Shown: piece after piece, positions 24,884 to 32,164 of the stretch
How the letters are laid out: each line of letters opens with the position of its first letter
Position numbering within the stretch: the stretch's first letter is position 1
DNA from: Pseudobutyrivibrio sp.
GTDB lineage: Bacteria > Bacillota > Clostridia > Lachnospirales > Lachnospiraceae
NCBI GenBank assembly: GCA_024681435.1
Contig: JAILAV010000113.1
Location: 1-33,548 of the forward strand
DNA: 33,548 nt
Reading direction: 5' to 3'
The notes under the pieces: model-generated
Database searches by the model: none
Told to the model about the DNA's origin: nothing
The model's input: only the letters and a program-made list of their open reading frames with translations
Program-made: the position numbers and the translations under genes

Positions 24884-25855
24884 TTATTGCTCGTCTACAT
24901 TATCTTTTGTGATAAGTTTAACTTCTACTGGCATAGACTTTTCTACTGTCTCACCATTCATAAGACTCTGTGCTGTTTCTACAGCTGTTGCTCCCATAAG
25001 GTCTGGTTTCTGAGCTACTGTACAAGCCATTGTTCCATCCTTGACAGCTGCGATTGCATCATCTGTTGCATCAAAACCAGCAACGATAATATCCTTACCG
25101 CTTATAGCTTCAACTGCACCAAGTGCCATCTCATCATTGTGCGCAAATACTGCCTTGATATCAGAGTTCGCCTGAAGAATATTCTCCATTACTGACATGC
25201 CTTCTGCTCTATTAAAGTTTGCTGTCTGGCTTGCAACTACATCTAACTTATCATCGGCTACTTTGTGGAAACCTTCGCCTCTATCAATTGTAGCAGAAGC
25301 ACCATTTACACCTTCAAGCTCTGCAACTTTTGCACCTTCACCAACTAATTCTACAATGTATTCTGCTGCCATTTGCGCACCAGCTACATTATCTGAAGCA
25401 ATTGAACAATCAACATCAACACCATTTACTACTCTATCTACAGCTATAACTTTAATTCCCTTTGCGATTGCATCTTCTACTGATGGTGCAACAGCATCTG
25501 AATCTACTGGATTAACAATAAGGACTGAAATATCCTTTGAAACTAAATCCTCGATATCACTTGCCTGCTTTGCAGAATCATCACCTGCATCAACAACAAT
25601 AAGATCAATGCCTAGCTCGTCTGCTTTTGCCTGAGCACCTTCTTGTAATGTTACGAAGAATGGATTATTTAATGTTGAAATAGATAATCCGATTGAACCT
25701 GATCCTACAGTTGAACCTGTGTCAGCTGTAGCTTCTGTAGTTGTTGACTCAGTATTTGATGATGTTTCACCATCAATTCCAACTGCTCCACAGCCAACAA
25801 CTGCAAAGGTCATAATTCCTGCAAGTGCCATTGTTAATAAATTCTTAATCTTCAT
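24884..25855 (-). CDS. rbsB: Ribose ABC transporter substrate-binding lipoprotein
   Basis: 323 residues. Signal peptide with lipobox VVGC, then a Ser/Thr linker. The mature part closely follows E. coli RbsB: LSISTLNNPFFVTLQEGAQ, VNPVDSDAV, DRGEGFHKVADDK and FAHNDEMALGA. It presents ribose to RbsA/RbsC outside the membrane. Start 25855 has GGGAGG 8 bases upstream. It is the last structural gene of rbsKDACB, as in E. coli except that rbsK and rbsD lead here. Confidence 0.94.
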   Translation of the reverse strand: MKIKNLLTMALAGIMTFAVVGCGAVGIDGETSSNTESTTTEATADTGSTVGSGSIGLSISTLNNPFFVTLQEGAQAKADELGIDLIVVDAGDDSAKQASDIEDLVSKDISVLIVNPVDSDAVAPSVEDAIAKGIKVIAVDRVVNGVDVDCSIASDNVAGAQMAAEYIVELVGEGAKVAELEGVNGASATIDRGEGFHKVADDKLDVVASQTANFNRAEGMSVMENILQANSDIKAVFAHNDEMALGAVEAISGKDIIVAGFDATDDAIAAVKDGTMACTVAQKPDLMGATAVETAQSLMNGETVEKSMPVEVKLITKDNVDEQ

Positions 25856-25902
25856 TTTTGTTACCTCCCAATAACATTTATAAATTTTATTTTCAATTCT
25901 CA

Positions 25903-26838
25903 TTAACGTTTTCTATCTGAAAGAACAGCAATGAGAATGACAATTCCCTTAACAACTGACTGATAATAAGAAGAAACACCAAGAATGTTTAATCCATTAT
26001 TTAAAACTGCAATGATAAGAACACCAACGAAGGTTCCCCATATTCTTCCTCTACCACCATTCATACTTGTTCCGCCGAGGGCAACAGATGCGATAGCATC
26101 AAGCTCATATCCATCACCAAGTGTTGGCTGCGCAGAAGCAAGTCTTGATAGAAGAATTAATCCTGAAAGAGCTGCCATACCACCAGAAATCGCATAGGTA
26201 ATAAGCTTTGTTTTGTTGATATTTACACCTGATAGCTTTGCAGAAGTTGCATTACTTCCAGTTGCATATATTCTTCTACCAAAAACTGTCTTCTGGAGAA
26301 CGAAAAGAAATATTAAGAATACAGCCACAAATAAAATAACTGGGAATGGAATTCTAAATAGGTTTCCTTTACCAACAAACTTTAATAAAAAGCTGTCACC
26401 TAAACCAGAGATAGGTTTTCCATCCATAAATATCATTGTTACACCTCTGAATACAGTCATTGTAATAAGCGTAGCAATAAATGGTTGTAGTCTTCCTTTT
26501 GTTACAAGAAGTCCACTAATTATTCCACATCCTGTACCTATAAGAAGTGCAAGAATCATTGCCAAACCAACTGGCATTCCCCCCTTTATAAAGTACGCAC
26601 AAAATGCTGTAGACAGTGCCAATGTAGAACCAACTGACAAATCAATTCCACCTGTTAAGATTACACATGTCATACCAAAAGCAATAAAACCATTGATTGA
26701 TGACTGCCTAACCAACGACATAAAGTTGTCTAATGTTCTAAATTGTGGACTTATAATACTGATAACAATTATAAGTGCGATTAGAGCAATCAAAGCTCCT
26801 AAATCTTGTACCTTGTTAATAACTTTCTTAGTTTCCAT
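25903..26838 (-). CDS. rbsC: Ribose ABC transporter permease
   Basis: 311 residues with eight or more membrane segments and the RbsC/XylH family block GGIDLSVGS near 65. The segment ATGSNATSAKLSGVN and the later VALGGTSMNGGRGRIWGT are typical of the CUT2 family. It forms the ribose channel with RbsA. Its start overlaps the rbsA end by 11 bases, giving translational coupling. Confidence 0.95.
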   Translation of the reverse strand: METKKVINKVQDLGALIALIALIIVISIISPQFRTLDNFMSLVRQSSINGFIAFGMTCVILTGGIDLSVGSTLALSTAFCAYFIKGGMPVGLAMILALLIGTGCGIISGLLVTKGRLQPFIATLITMTVFRGVTMIFMDGKPISGLGDSFLLKFVGKGNLFRIPFPVILFVAVFLIFLFVLQKTVFGRRIYATGSNATSAKLSGVNINKTKLITYAISGGMAALSGLILLSRLASAQPTLGDGYELDAIASVALGGTSMNGGRGRIWGTFVGVLIIAVLNNGLNILGVSSYYQSVVKGIVILIAVLSDRKR

Positions 26839-28321
26839 TGTTTTGGCCTCCTGTGGCGAGAATCATAACATTTTCTTGATTTGCTTCGTTTCTATCTATA
26901 AAACCGCCAATCTTTCCTTCATTTATAACCATTACTCTATCAGACATTCCAAGTATTTCTGGTAATTCTGAAGATACCATGATTATTGCTACACCCTGAG
27001 CTGCCAGGTCATTGATAATTGAATATATTTCCTTTTTAGCTCCAATATCAACACCTCGCGTTGGCTCATCAAGGATCAATACCTTTGGATTTGTAAAAAT
27101 CCATTTCGAAAATACAACCTTTTGTTGATTTCCTCCGCTAAGCTCGTTACAGCTATGGTCTGGTCCTGTGCATCTGATATGTAATTCTTCGATGCCCTTT
27201 TTAACCATTTCGTTCTCGTCTTTGCGATTTAGTATTCCGTGCTTTGAAATACGATTTAGGTTTGTTAATGAAATATTTCTTTTTATACTTTCTTCGAGCA
27301 TCAAGCCTTCTGTCTTTCTATCTTCTGTTATGAAGCCTATTCCATTTTTCATAGCTTGCTCTGGAGATTTATTGTGTATTTCTTTCCCCTCAATAAAGAC
27401 ACGGCCTGTGACATTTGGCATATTTCCAAAAATGGACTGCATGATTTCTGTTCGTCCTGCCCCCATAAGACCGGCAACTCCAAGAACTTCACCTGCTCTA
27501 ACATTAAAGCTAATATTAGAAAATACTCCTGGGCAATTTAAATCTTCAACGTTAAATACTACATCTCCAGTTTTTACATCACGCTCTGGATATCTTTCAC
27601 CGATTTCGCGACCAATCATCATTTTTACAACTTCTGTCATATCAGTTTCACTAATAAGACGAGTTCCAATATATTGGCCATCTCTTAAGATTGTGATTCT
27701 ATCACAAAGCTCAAATATTTCTTCCATACGGTGGGAAATATAAACAATTGAAACCCCTTTTTCTTTTAAAGATCTGACAACCTTAAAAAGTACCTCTGTT
27801 TCTTTCTGAGTAAGTGCAGCTGTTGGTTCATCCATGATGATAACCTTTGCGTCTACCATTAAAGCTTTTGCAATTTCTATCATCTGCTGCTGGCCGATTG
27901 AAAGCATATCCATTTTTTCGCTAGGCTCAATATCTACCCCTAACACATCAAGTATTTTCTTTACCTCTGCTCTCATTGCTGCTTTATCGCAAACACCAAA
28001 TTTATTTACGATTTCTTTTCCAAGATACATGTTTTCCTCAACTGTCATGTCAAAAAGAACATTTAATTCCTGATGAATGAAAACTATACCCGCCTTCTCA
28101 GCTTCCTGTGGATTCTTGTAACAAACTTCATTCCCGTCTACAAAAATCTCTCCGGCATCTTTCGTATATACACCAGTTAATATCTTCATCAATGTGGATT
28201 TTCCTGCACCGTTTTCTCCCATAAGTGCATGAATCTCACCATCATTTAACTCGAAGCCAGCATTCTGTAAAACTGGATTTCCGCCAAATGCTTTATTGAT
28301 TCCACTCATTTTAATTTTCAT
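26828..28321 (-). CDS. rbsA: Ribose ABC transporter ATPase (tandem nucleotide-binding domains)
   Basis: 497 residues with two ABC domains. The first has Walker A GENGAGKST, signature LSIGQQQ and Walker B VIIMDEPTA. The second has a degenerate Walker A (GLMGAGRT), LSGGNQQ and VLILDEPTRG. This asymmetry is normal for RbsA. Start 28321 has AGGGGG 6 bases upstream, overlapping the rbsD stop; a start at 28339 would overlap rbsD. It powers ribose import. Confidence 0.95.
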   Translation of the reverse strand: MKIKMSGINKAFGGNPVLQNAGFELNDGEIHALMGENGAGKSTLMKILTGVYTKDAGEIFVDGNEVCYKNPQEAEKAGIVFIHQELNVLFDMTVEENMYLGKEIVNKFGVCDKAAMRAEVKKILDVLGVDIEPSEKMDMLSIGQQQMIEIAKALMVDAKVIIMDEPTAALTQKETEVLFKVVRSLKEKGVSIVYISHRMEEIFELCDRITILRDGQYIGTRLISETDMTEVVKMMIGREIGERYPERDVKTGDVVFNVEDLNCPGVFSNISFNVRAGEVLGVAGLMGAGRTEIMQSIFGNMPNVTGRVFIEGKEIHNKSPEQAMKNGIGFITEDRKTEGLMLEESIKRNISLTNLNRISKHGILNRKDENEMVKKGIEELHIRCTGPDHSCNELSGGNQQKVVFSKWIFTNPKVLILDEPTRGVDIGAKKEIYSIINDLAAQGVAIIMVSSELPEILGMSDRVMVINEGKIGGFIDRNEANQENVMILATGGQNNGN

Positions 28322-28331
28322 TGTTTGCCCC

Positions 28332-28748
28332 CTAACCAAAAATGCAGCCAGCCTGAAGTATTATATTTGCATATGGAGTTGTTTCTCCAGTGCGAACAAC
28401 TGCTTTGCAATCATTAGTAAGCTCTTTGAGTTTTGTATGTGGTACATACTCGACTTCAATATTGAAACCCGTTTCACTTTCCTTTAAAAAATTAAGTACT
28501 TCGTCTAGTACTTTAGGATTTTGGTTTTTTATTTCCTCTGCAAGAATAACCTTCTCAATTTTCATATCTGCTCCAACTTCTTTTAGAACATCAATAAAAT
28601 GAGGCACACCAAATTTTAAGGAGAGATCAATTCTTTCAACTTCATCTGGTATTGGTAAGCCACAGTCACCTATACAAATTCTATCTGTGTGCCCCATGTA
28701 AGATAATACTCTTGAAATATCGCTATTTAAAATTCCTTGTTTTTTCAT
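28332..28748 (-). CDS. rbsD: D-ribose pyranase
   Basis: 138 residues, full length. N-terminus MKKQGILNSDISRVLSYMGH with the catalytic His20 and Asp22 (GHTD), and C-terminal GETTPYANIILQAG. It converts beta-pyranose ribose to the furanose form for the kinase. It overlaps the rbsK end by 4 bases (ATGA). Confidence 0.95.
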   Translation of the reverse strand: MKKQGILNSDISRVLSYMGHTDRICIGDCGLPIPDEVERIDLSLKFGVPHFIDVLKEVGADMKIEKVILAEEIKNQNPKVLDEVLNFLKESETGFNIEVEYVPHTKLKELTNDCKAVVRTGETTPYANIILQAGCIFG

Positions 28749-29638
28749 TTGTTACCCTCCAACTCTGCTTCAACTTCTTTTAAAGTTGGCATACCACCTT
28801 GTGCTCCCATCTTTTCAACCGAAAGACCTGCAGCTGTATTTGCAAAAGTTAAAGCATCTTTTATAGAATTATTAACTGAAATTCTAACAGCAAAAGCTCC
28901 ATTTAACGTATCCCCCGCTCCTGTCGTGTCAACAACCTTACTCTTTCTGGATGGAACTGTAAGGATTTCCCCTGATTTTAAACTAGTTGATACGCCTTTG
29001 CTTCCTTGTGTTATCACTAACTTCTCGGGATAGGTTCGTAGCAATTCTTCAGTTGATTTATCATTTCCAAATATTAGAACGGCCTCATGCTCATTAGGAG
29101 TAAGATAAGTTACTTTATCAACTATTTCTTTTGGAACACTTGCAGCTGGTGCTGGATTAAGTACTGTTTTTATTCCACGATCATAACAAAGTTCAATAAT
29201 ATAATGAACTGTATTAAGTGGAATTTCATGCTGAAGCACCACCATGTCGTACTTAAATAATTCCTCCTTTATCTCATCCACATATGCCTTATCAACACAA
29301 CCATTTGCTCCTGAAACAACAACAATTGTATTGTCGTTATCTCCTAAAGTAATAATCGCAAGTCCAGTAGGTACCCCATCAATCACCTTAATACCATCAG
29401 TGTTAATGCCTTCTTCTTTTAGTTTGGCAGTAAGCTTTCTACCATTGTCGTCATTACCAACACAGCCAAACATAGCTACATCAGCCCCTAGTCTAGCCAT
29501 GGCGACAGCTTGATTTGCACCTTTACCACCTGGAATATACTGCAATTCTGACCCCATAAGAGTTTCACCTTTAAGTGGGATTCTCTCGGCTATTACAGTT
29601 TGATCCATATTTATGCTTCCCACTACAGCTATTTTCAT
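28745..29638 (-). CDS. rbsK: Ribokinase
   Basis: 297 residues of the PfkB family. GSINMDQ at 7-13 and GGKGANQA at 37-44 bind the sugar. DTTGAGDTLNGAF at 237-249 holds the catalytic base Asp243. It phosphorylates ribose to ribose 5-phosphate. It is first in the ribose operon, behind a promoter with tandem operators. The gene order rbsK-D-A-C-B is that of Bacillus-type operons, but with the regulator at the far end. Confidence 0.95.
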   Translation of the reverse strand: MKIAVVGSINMDQTVIAERIPLKGETLMGSELQYIPGGKGANQAVAMARLGADVAMFGCVGNDDNGRKLTAKLKEEGINTDGIKVIDGVPTGLAIITLGDNDNTIVVVSGANGCVDKAYVDEIKEELFKYDMVVLQHEIPLNTVHYIIELCYDRGIKTVLNPAPAASVPKEIVDKVTYLTPNEHEAVLIFGNDKSTEELLRTYPEKLVITQGSKGVSTSLKSGEILTVPSRKSKVVDTTGAGDTLNGAFAVRISVNNSIKDALTFANTAAGLSVEKMGAQGGMPTLKEVEAELEGNK

Positions 29639-29677
29639 ATAAACACTTCCTTTCCCCTCAATACCCTAGGGAATATT

Positions 29678-29704
29678 TGAAACAGGTTTCTGAAACGCGT
29701 TTCA
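29678..29704 (-). promoter_or_regulatory. Tandem RbsR-type operators
   Basis: The perfect palindrome TGAAACGCGTTTCA (29691-29704) abuts a second site TGAAACAGGTTTCT (29678-29691). They share one base and the form GAAAC-N2-GTTTC. They lie just downstream of the predicted transcript start, so a bound LacI-type repressor would block elongation. The centre is GC or AG, not the CG of CcpA cre sites. Confidence 0.78.
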
Positions 29705-29716
29705 TTTGATAAAATG

Positions 29717-29745
29717 ATAGTACCTCTATAGATATAATTAGTCAA
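29717..29745 (-). promoter_or_regulatory. rbs operon promoter
   Basis: On minus, TTGACT (29745-29740), a 17-base spacer and TACTAT (29722-29717). Expected start near 29710, directly before the tandem operators. Confidence 0.75.
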
Positions 29746-29807
29746 CATTTTTTGTTACTTTTGACTATTTCTATAATCTTTAGTTTAAAGTTTTGTATAA
29801 TTTTAAT

Positions 29808-29840
29808 AAAAAAAGCTAGTTATTCCAAATAACTAACTTT
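29808..29840 (-). terminator. Terminator after the alarmone synthetase gene
   Basis: A 13-bp stem (29812-29824 with 29828-29840, one G-U) with a 3-base loop and a run of seven T on minus (29814-29808, partly in the stem). It starts just after the stop at 29847 and insulates the rbs promoter. Confidence 0.9.
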
Positions 29841-29846
29841 TATACC

Positions 29847-30554
29847 TTACTTTTCAATTATTGAATTTAATATCTCTAGCTTCTGCTGTGCCGAGTATAT
29901 TAGCTCTGCGGCCTGAAGAAGTTCATCCTCTATGTCTATTTCCATGGCATCTAAAGAATCCATGTTAGTAGAAATAGATTTATATTTAATATCGTGTTCC
30001 AGCGAAGCCCACAAATCCATGGCCATTGTTCTAATTTGAATTTCAACAGGCACTAGTTGCTTTTTGTTCATAAAATAAACAGGCACTCTGATTATCATAT
30101 GAAGGCTTCGGTAACCGTTTGGTTTAGGGCTTGCTATATAATCTTTAATCTCTATTATATGGACATCGTCCTGGGAAATAATTCTGTCGCGAATTAAATA
30201 TACATCCTTAATATAAGGGCAGACGCATCTGATTCCTGCTATGTCATAAATGTTATTGCAAGCTTCTGTCAGAGAGAGAGTCATCCCTTTCTTTTCCAAT
30301 TTGCCAAGGATACTTTTTGAAGATTTAAGTCTTGTGTCGATGTGATGTATCGGAACACGCTGACCTCTAAATTCAAATTCATCCTTTATAATATTAAGTC
30401 TAGCTGCAGTTAAATTCATAGCTGCATTATACATTCGAAGAATTGGGTCAATGGTATGTGAGAACTCATCTTCCATGGCCGCTATCCTTGCCATATTATT
30501 TTCGTATGCATACCCTACAGAAACAATCTCATTAACTGACATTGTCTCTTCCAT
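29847..30554 (-). CDS. Small alarmone synthetase, RelQ-like (p)ppGpp synthetase
   Basis: 235 residues. A single RelA/SpoT synthetase domain with no hydrolase or TGS domain, as in RelQ/YjbM. Motifs: HHIDTRLKSSKSILGKLEKK (ATP binding), IYDIAGIRCVCPY (magnesium-binding Asp), DYIASPKPNGYRSLHM and VEIQIRTMAMDLWASLEHDIKY. It transfers pyrophosphate from ATP to GDP or GTP. Start 30554 (MEETMSV) has AAGGA 8 bases upstream. An ATG at 30608 gives 18 more residues with a weaker site and cannot be excluded. It follows the toxin-antitoxin pair by 92 bases without a terminator. Confidence 0.9.
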   Translation of the reverse strand: MEETMSVNEIVSVGYAYENNMARIAAMEDEFSHTIDPILRMYNAAMNLTAARLNIIKDEFEFRGQRVPIHHIDTRLKSSKSILGKLEKKGMTLSLTEACNNIYDIAGIRCVCPYIKDVYLIRDRIISQDDVHIIEIKDYIASPKPNGYRSLHMIIRVPVYFMNKKQLVPVEIQIRTMAMDLWASLEHDIKYKSISTNMDSLDAMEIDIEDELLQAAELIYSAQQKLEILNSIIEK

Positions 30555-30646
30555 TAAATTTTCCTTTTCCATACTTCTATGGTAAAGGTTTAATGTGTCG
30601 AATACCATAAAATAACTCTTAAATATTTCTTAACTTTTACTGAAGA

Positions 30647-31297
30647 CTAGGTGAAGAGGTCTTTGGGATTACAGTTAAGAACATCACTTAATGCAATAAC
30701 TGTACTTGCTGCCGCTTTACTTAAATCTTTCGCTCCTATTTCATATTGTTGTAAAGTTCGAAGATTAACACCGGCCTCTTTTGCTAATTCACTCTGCGAT
30801 AATCCAGAAAGCTTTCTATAAGCTTGTAAACGCCTAACAGCACAATTTTTAAACTCAGAACTATTTGCTTTTTCATTTATAAGCATTACCATACTATCCT
30901 CATCCATCTCATGATATGGATTATAATGACTATGAATCTCTTCAAGGGACATTATTTTTTGAATCTCTTTAAAGGATTTACCTGTCTGCCATTGATAATA
31001 TGCAAGTACCCACCCTGCCCAATATTCTGAACCAGGTTTGCGATAGTTAGATTGAGCTTCTATAACATCAGATGGGCCATAAGTCCTATATATTATTTCT
31101 TCTACCAATTCAATTCCAGATTTTCCTGAAACATATTTAGGATTACCAACTTCAAACTGATGTGCAACCCCTGACACAACAAAAATGTCCATGAAAAAGT
31201 TTAGTCCAAACTTGTAGATATAGCTTGCAGCCTCAGCTGCCTCTGCTAAATTATGCATAGCATCATTTAAATACATTTGGCTATATGGATGTGCCAT
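30647..31297 (-). CDS. XRE-type helix-turn-helix protein, probable antitoxin
   Basis: 216 residues. The C-terminal 60 residues are an XRE DNA-binding domain (RLQAYRKLSGLSQSELAKEAGVNLRTLQQYE). The N-terminal 150 residues are not a domain I can name; they include VGNPKYVSGKSGIELVEEII and EYWAGWVLAYYQWQTGKSF. Start 31297 is chosen because AAGGAGG lies 6 bases upstream; 31303 is too close. It overlaps the DUF3990-like gene by 17 bases, so the two are translationally coupled. The pair layout (toxin first, HTH second, palindromic promoter) suggests it neutralises the upstream protein and represses the pair. The antitoxin role is inference. Confidence 0.75.
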   Translation of the reverse strand: MAHPYSQMYLNDAMHNLAEAAEAASYIYKFGLNFFMDIFVVSGVAHQFEVGNPKYVSGKSGIELVEEIIYRTYGPSDVIEAQSNYRKPGSEYWAGWVLAYYQWQTGKSFKEIQKIMSLEEIHSHYNPYHEMDEDSMVMLINEKANSSEFKNCAVRRLQAYRKLSGLSQSELAKEAGVNLRTLQQYEIGAKDLSKAAASTVIALSDVLNCNPKDLFT

Positions 31298-31952
31298 CAG
31301 CATCCTCCTTTCTCATTAAATCAATCAAATAAACTCCTGATTTATCTACAGTGTTAGTTATTAAATTAAAATCCGCTCTAGCTTTATTATCTCTAACTCT
31401 TTTCATTGGATAATACTCAGCATAATCAACCGGTATTGCTTCTAAGAACTGTATTTTTGAAAAAGCTTTCTTGCTTTGAAGAAAATACTGTTCACCTAGT
31501 TCTCCTAAGTACATTGATCGTTCGAGCTGTTCTACACTAATCGAATTAGAAATAAAAGCCCGCGCAAAAGAGAAATATGAATCATCAGCTCTATAGCCAA
31601 TAATCAAATCATAGTCAGAAATATCCAACTGATATTTATTCTTTAAAAATTTCAAACCATCTTCGGAAACAGGGCTATTCATGGTAGTCGTTCTGTGTTC
31701 TAGAAGTAATGTAAGCCAATGTAAAATTGAATATTTATCATCGTTAAGATTAAGTATTTTTAGGTCAGAAGTATCTATATCATATGTGTTAACATAACCA
31801 TCACGTCCCTCATCAACAGCCCATTCTTTAGCCAGTTCAATATGCCTAGTACAATAGAATCCCTGACCATAATCATTATGTATTCTTCCTGCTTTATACT
31901 CTGGTTTATCTATAATTTTTTCAGATCCATGATAAAGTCTAATTCTTGACAT
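31281..31952 (-). CDS. DUF3990-like protein, probable ADP-ribosyltransferase-fold toxin
   Basis: 223 residues. The N-terminus has the DUF3990 signature: IRLYHGSEKII, KAGRIHNDYGQGFYCT and AKEWAVDEG. This family sits in the ADP-ribosyltransferase superfamily, with YHGS and GFYCT resembling the NAD-binding His and Tyr motifs. The middle (DYDLIIGYRADDSYFSFARAF) may form the rest of the active site. AGGAGG lies 5 bases before the start. It is followed by an overlapping XRE protein and preceded by a promoter with an internal palindrome. Toxicity and target are not shown by the sequence; a non-toxin modifying enzyme is the main alternative. Confidence 0.72.
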   Translation of the reverse strand: MSRIRLYHGSEKIIDKPEYKAGRIHNDYGQGFYCTRHIELAKEWAVDEGRDGYVNTYDIDTSDLKILNLNDDKYSILHWLTLLLEHRTTTMNSPVSEDGLKFLKNKYQLDISDYDLIIGYRADDSYFSFARAFISNSISVEQLERSMYLGELGEQYFLQSKKAFSKIQFLEAIPVDYAEYYPMKRVRDNKARADFNLITNTVDKSGVYLIDLMRKEDADGTSI

Positions 31953-31962
31953 GGTAGCCTCC

Positions 31963-32014
31963 TATACTTCTTTAGAAGTATAATAATTATAACTCTACAG
32001 AAGTACAGATTCAA
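31963..32014 (-). promoter_or_regulatory. Promoter and operator of the toxin-antitoxin pair
   Basis: On minus, TTGAAT (32014-32009), a 17-base spacer and the perfect -10 TATAAT (31991-31986). A perfect inverted repeat TATACTTC-TTTA-GAAGTATA (31963-31982) covers the expected transcript start, and the half-site TACTTCT recurs inside the promoter spacer (near 32000-32006). This fits repression by the XRE partner. Confidence 0.75.
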
Positions 32015-32017
32015 CAC

Positions 32018-32046
32018 AAAAAGAGACGACTTCCCAGCCGTCCCTT
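32018..32046 (-). terminator. Weak terminator upstream of the toxin promoter
   Basis: GACG/CGTC stem (32039-32042 with 32025-32028), extended by AAG/CTT past one mismatch, then TTTTT on minus (32022-32018). A likely second stop for transcripts from the chemotaxis gene. Confidence 0.5.
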
Positions 32047-32112
32047 CAATTATTTTATATTTACTAGCTTACTTCCCCTTCAAAAACTTCTTGTTTTCAT
32101 ACATCTTCTTAC

Positions 32113-32148
32113 GCAAAAGGCGCCCTTCATTTCGAAGGGCGTCTTTGC
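32113..32148 (-). terminator. Hairpin after the chemotaxis receptor gene
   Basis: CGCCCTTC pairs with GAAGGGCG (32134-32141 with 32121-32128, loop 32129-32133), extended past one mismatch by AAA/TTT and GC. The T-tract is only four and partly paired, so termination may be incomplete. It begins 17 bases after the receptor stop codon. Confidence 0.6.
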
Positions 32149-32164
32149 TATATTCATTATCCGA

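Noticed and set aside
26213-26965. Long plus-strand frame opposite rbsC and rbsA
   Set aside because: It is antisense to two clear ribose transport genes, has no ribosome site and no recognisable domain. The same holds for other plus-strand frames opposite rbsA (27168-27743), amt, gltB and the chemotaxis gene.
28332-28339. rbsA start at 28339
   Set aside because: That start overlaps rbsD by 8 bases and has no ribosome site. The ATG at 28321 has AGGGGG at good spacing and matches the usual RbsA N-terminus.
29691-29704. CcpA catabolite-response (cre) site at the rbs promoter
   Set aside because: The palindrome fits the cre outline but its two central bases are GC and not CG, and a second site of the same GAAAC-N2-GTTTC form abuts it. 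A local RbsR operator explains both better.
32113-32148. Fourth copy of the AAAGGC nitrogen switch
   Set aside because: The hairpin has a similar GCGCC foot, but the loop sequence is AAAGAC with only a 2-bp closing stem, and it lies after a gene, not before one. It reads as an ordinary terminator.
32069-32164. In-frame 31-codon extension after the chemotaxis receptor stop codon
   Set aside because: An open stretch of this length is expected by chance fairly often, it contains the hairpin at 32113-32148, and there is no ribosome site for a separate small gene. No readthrough signal was recognised.
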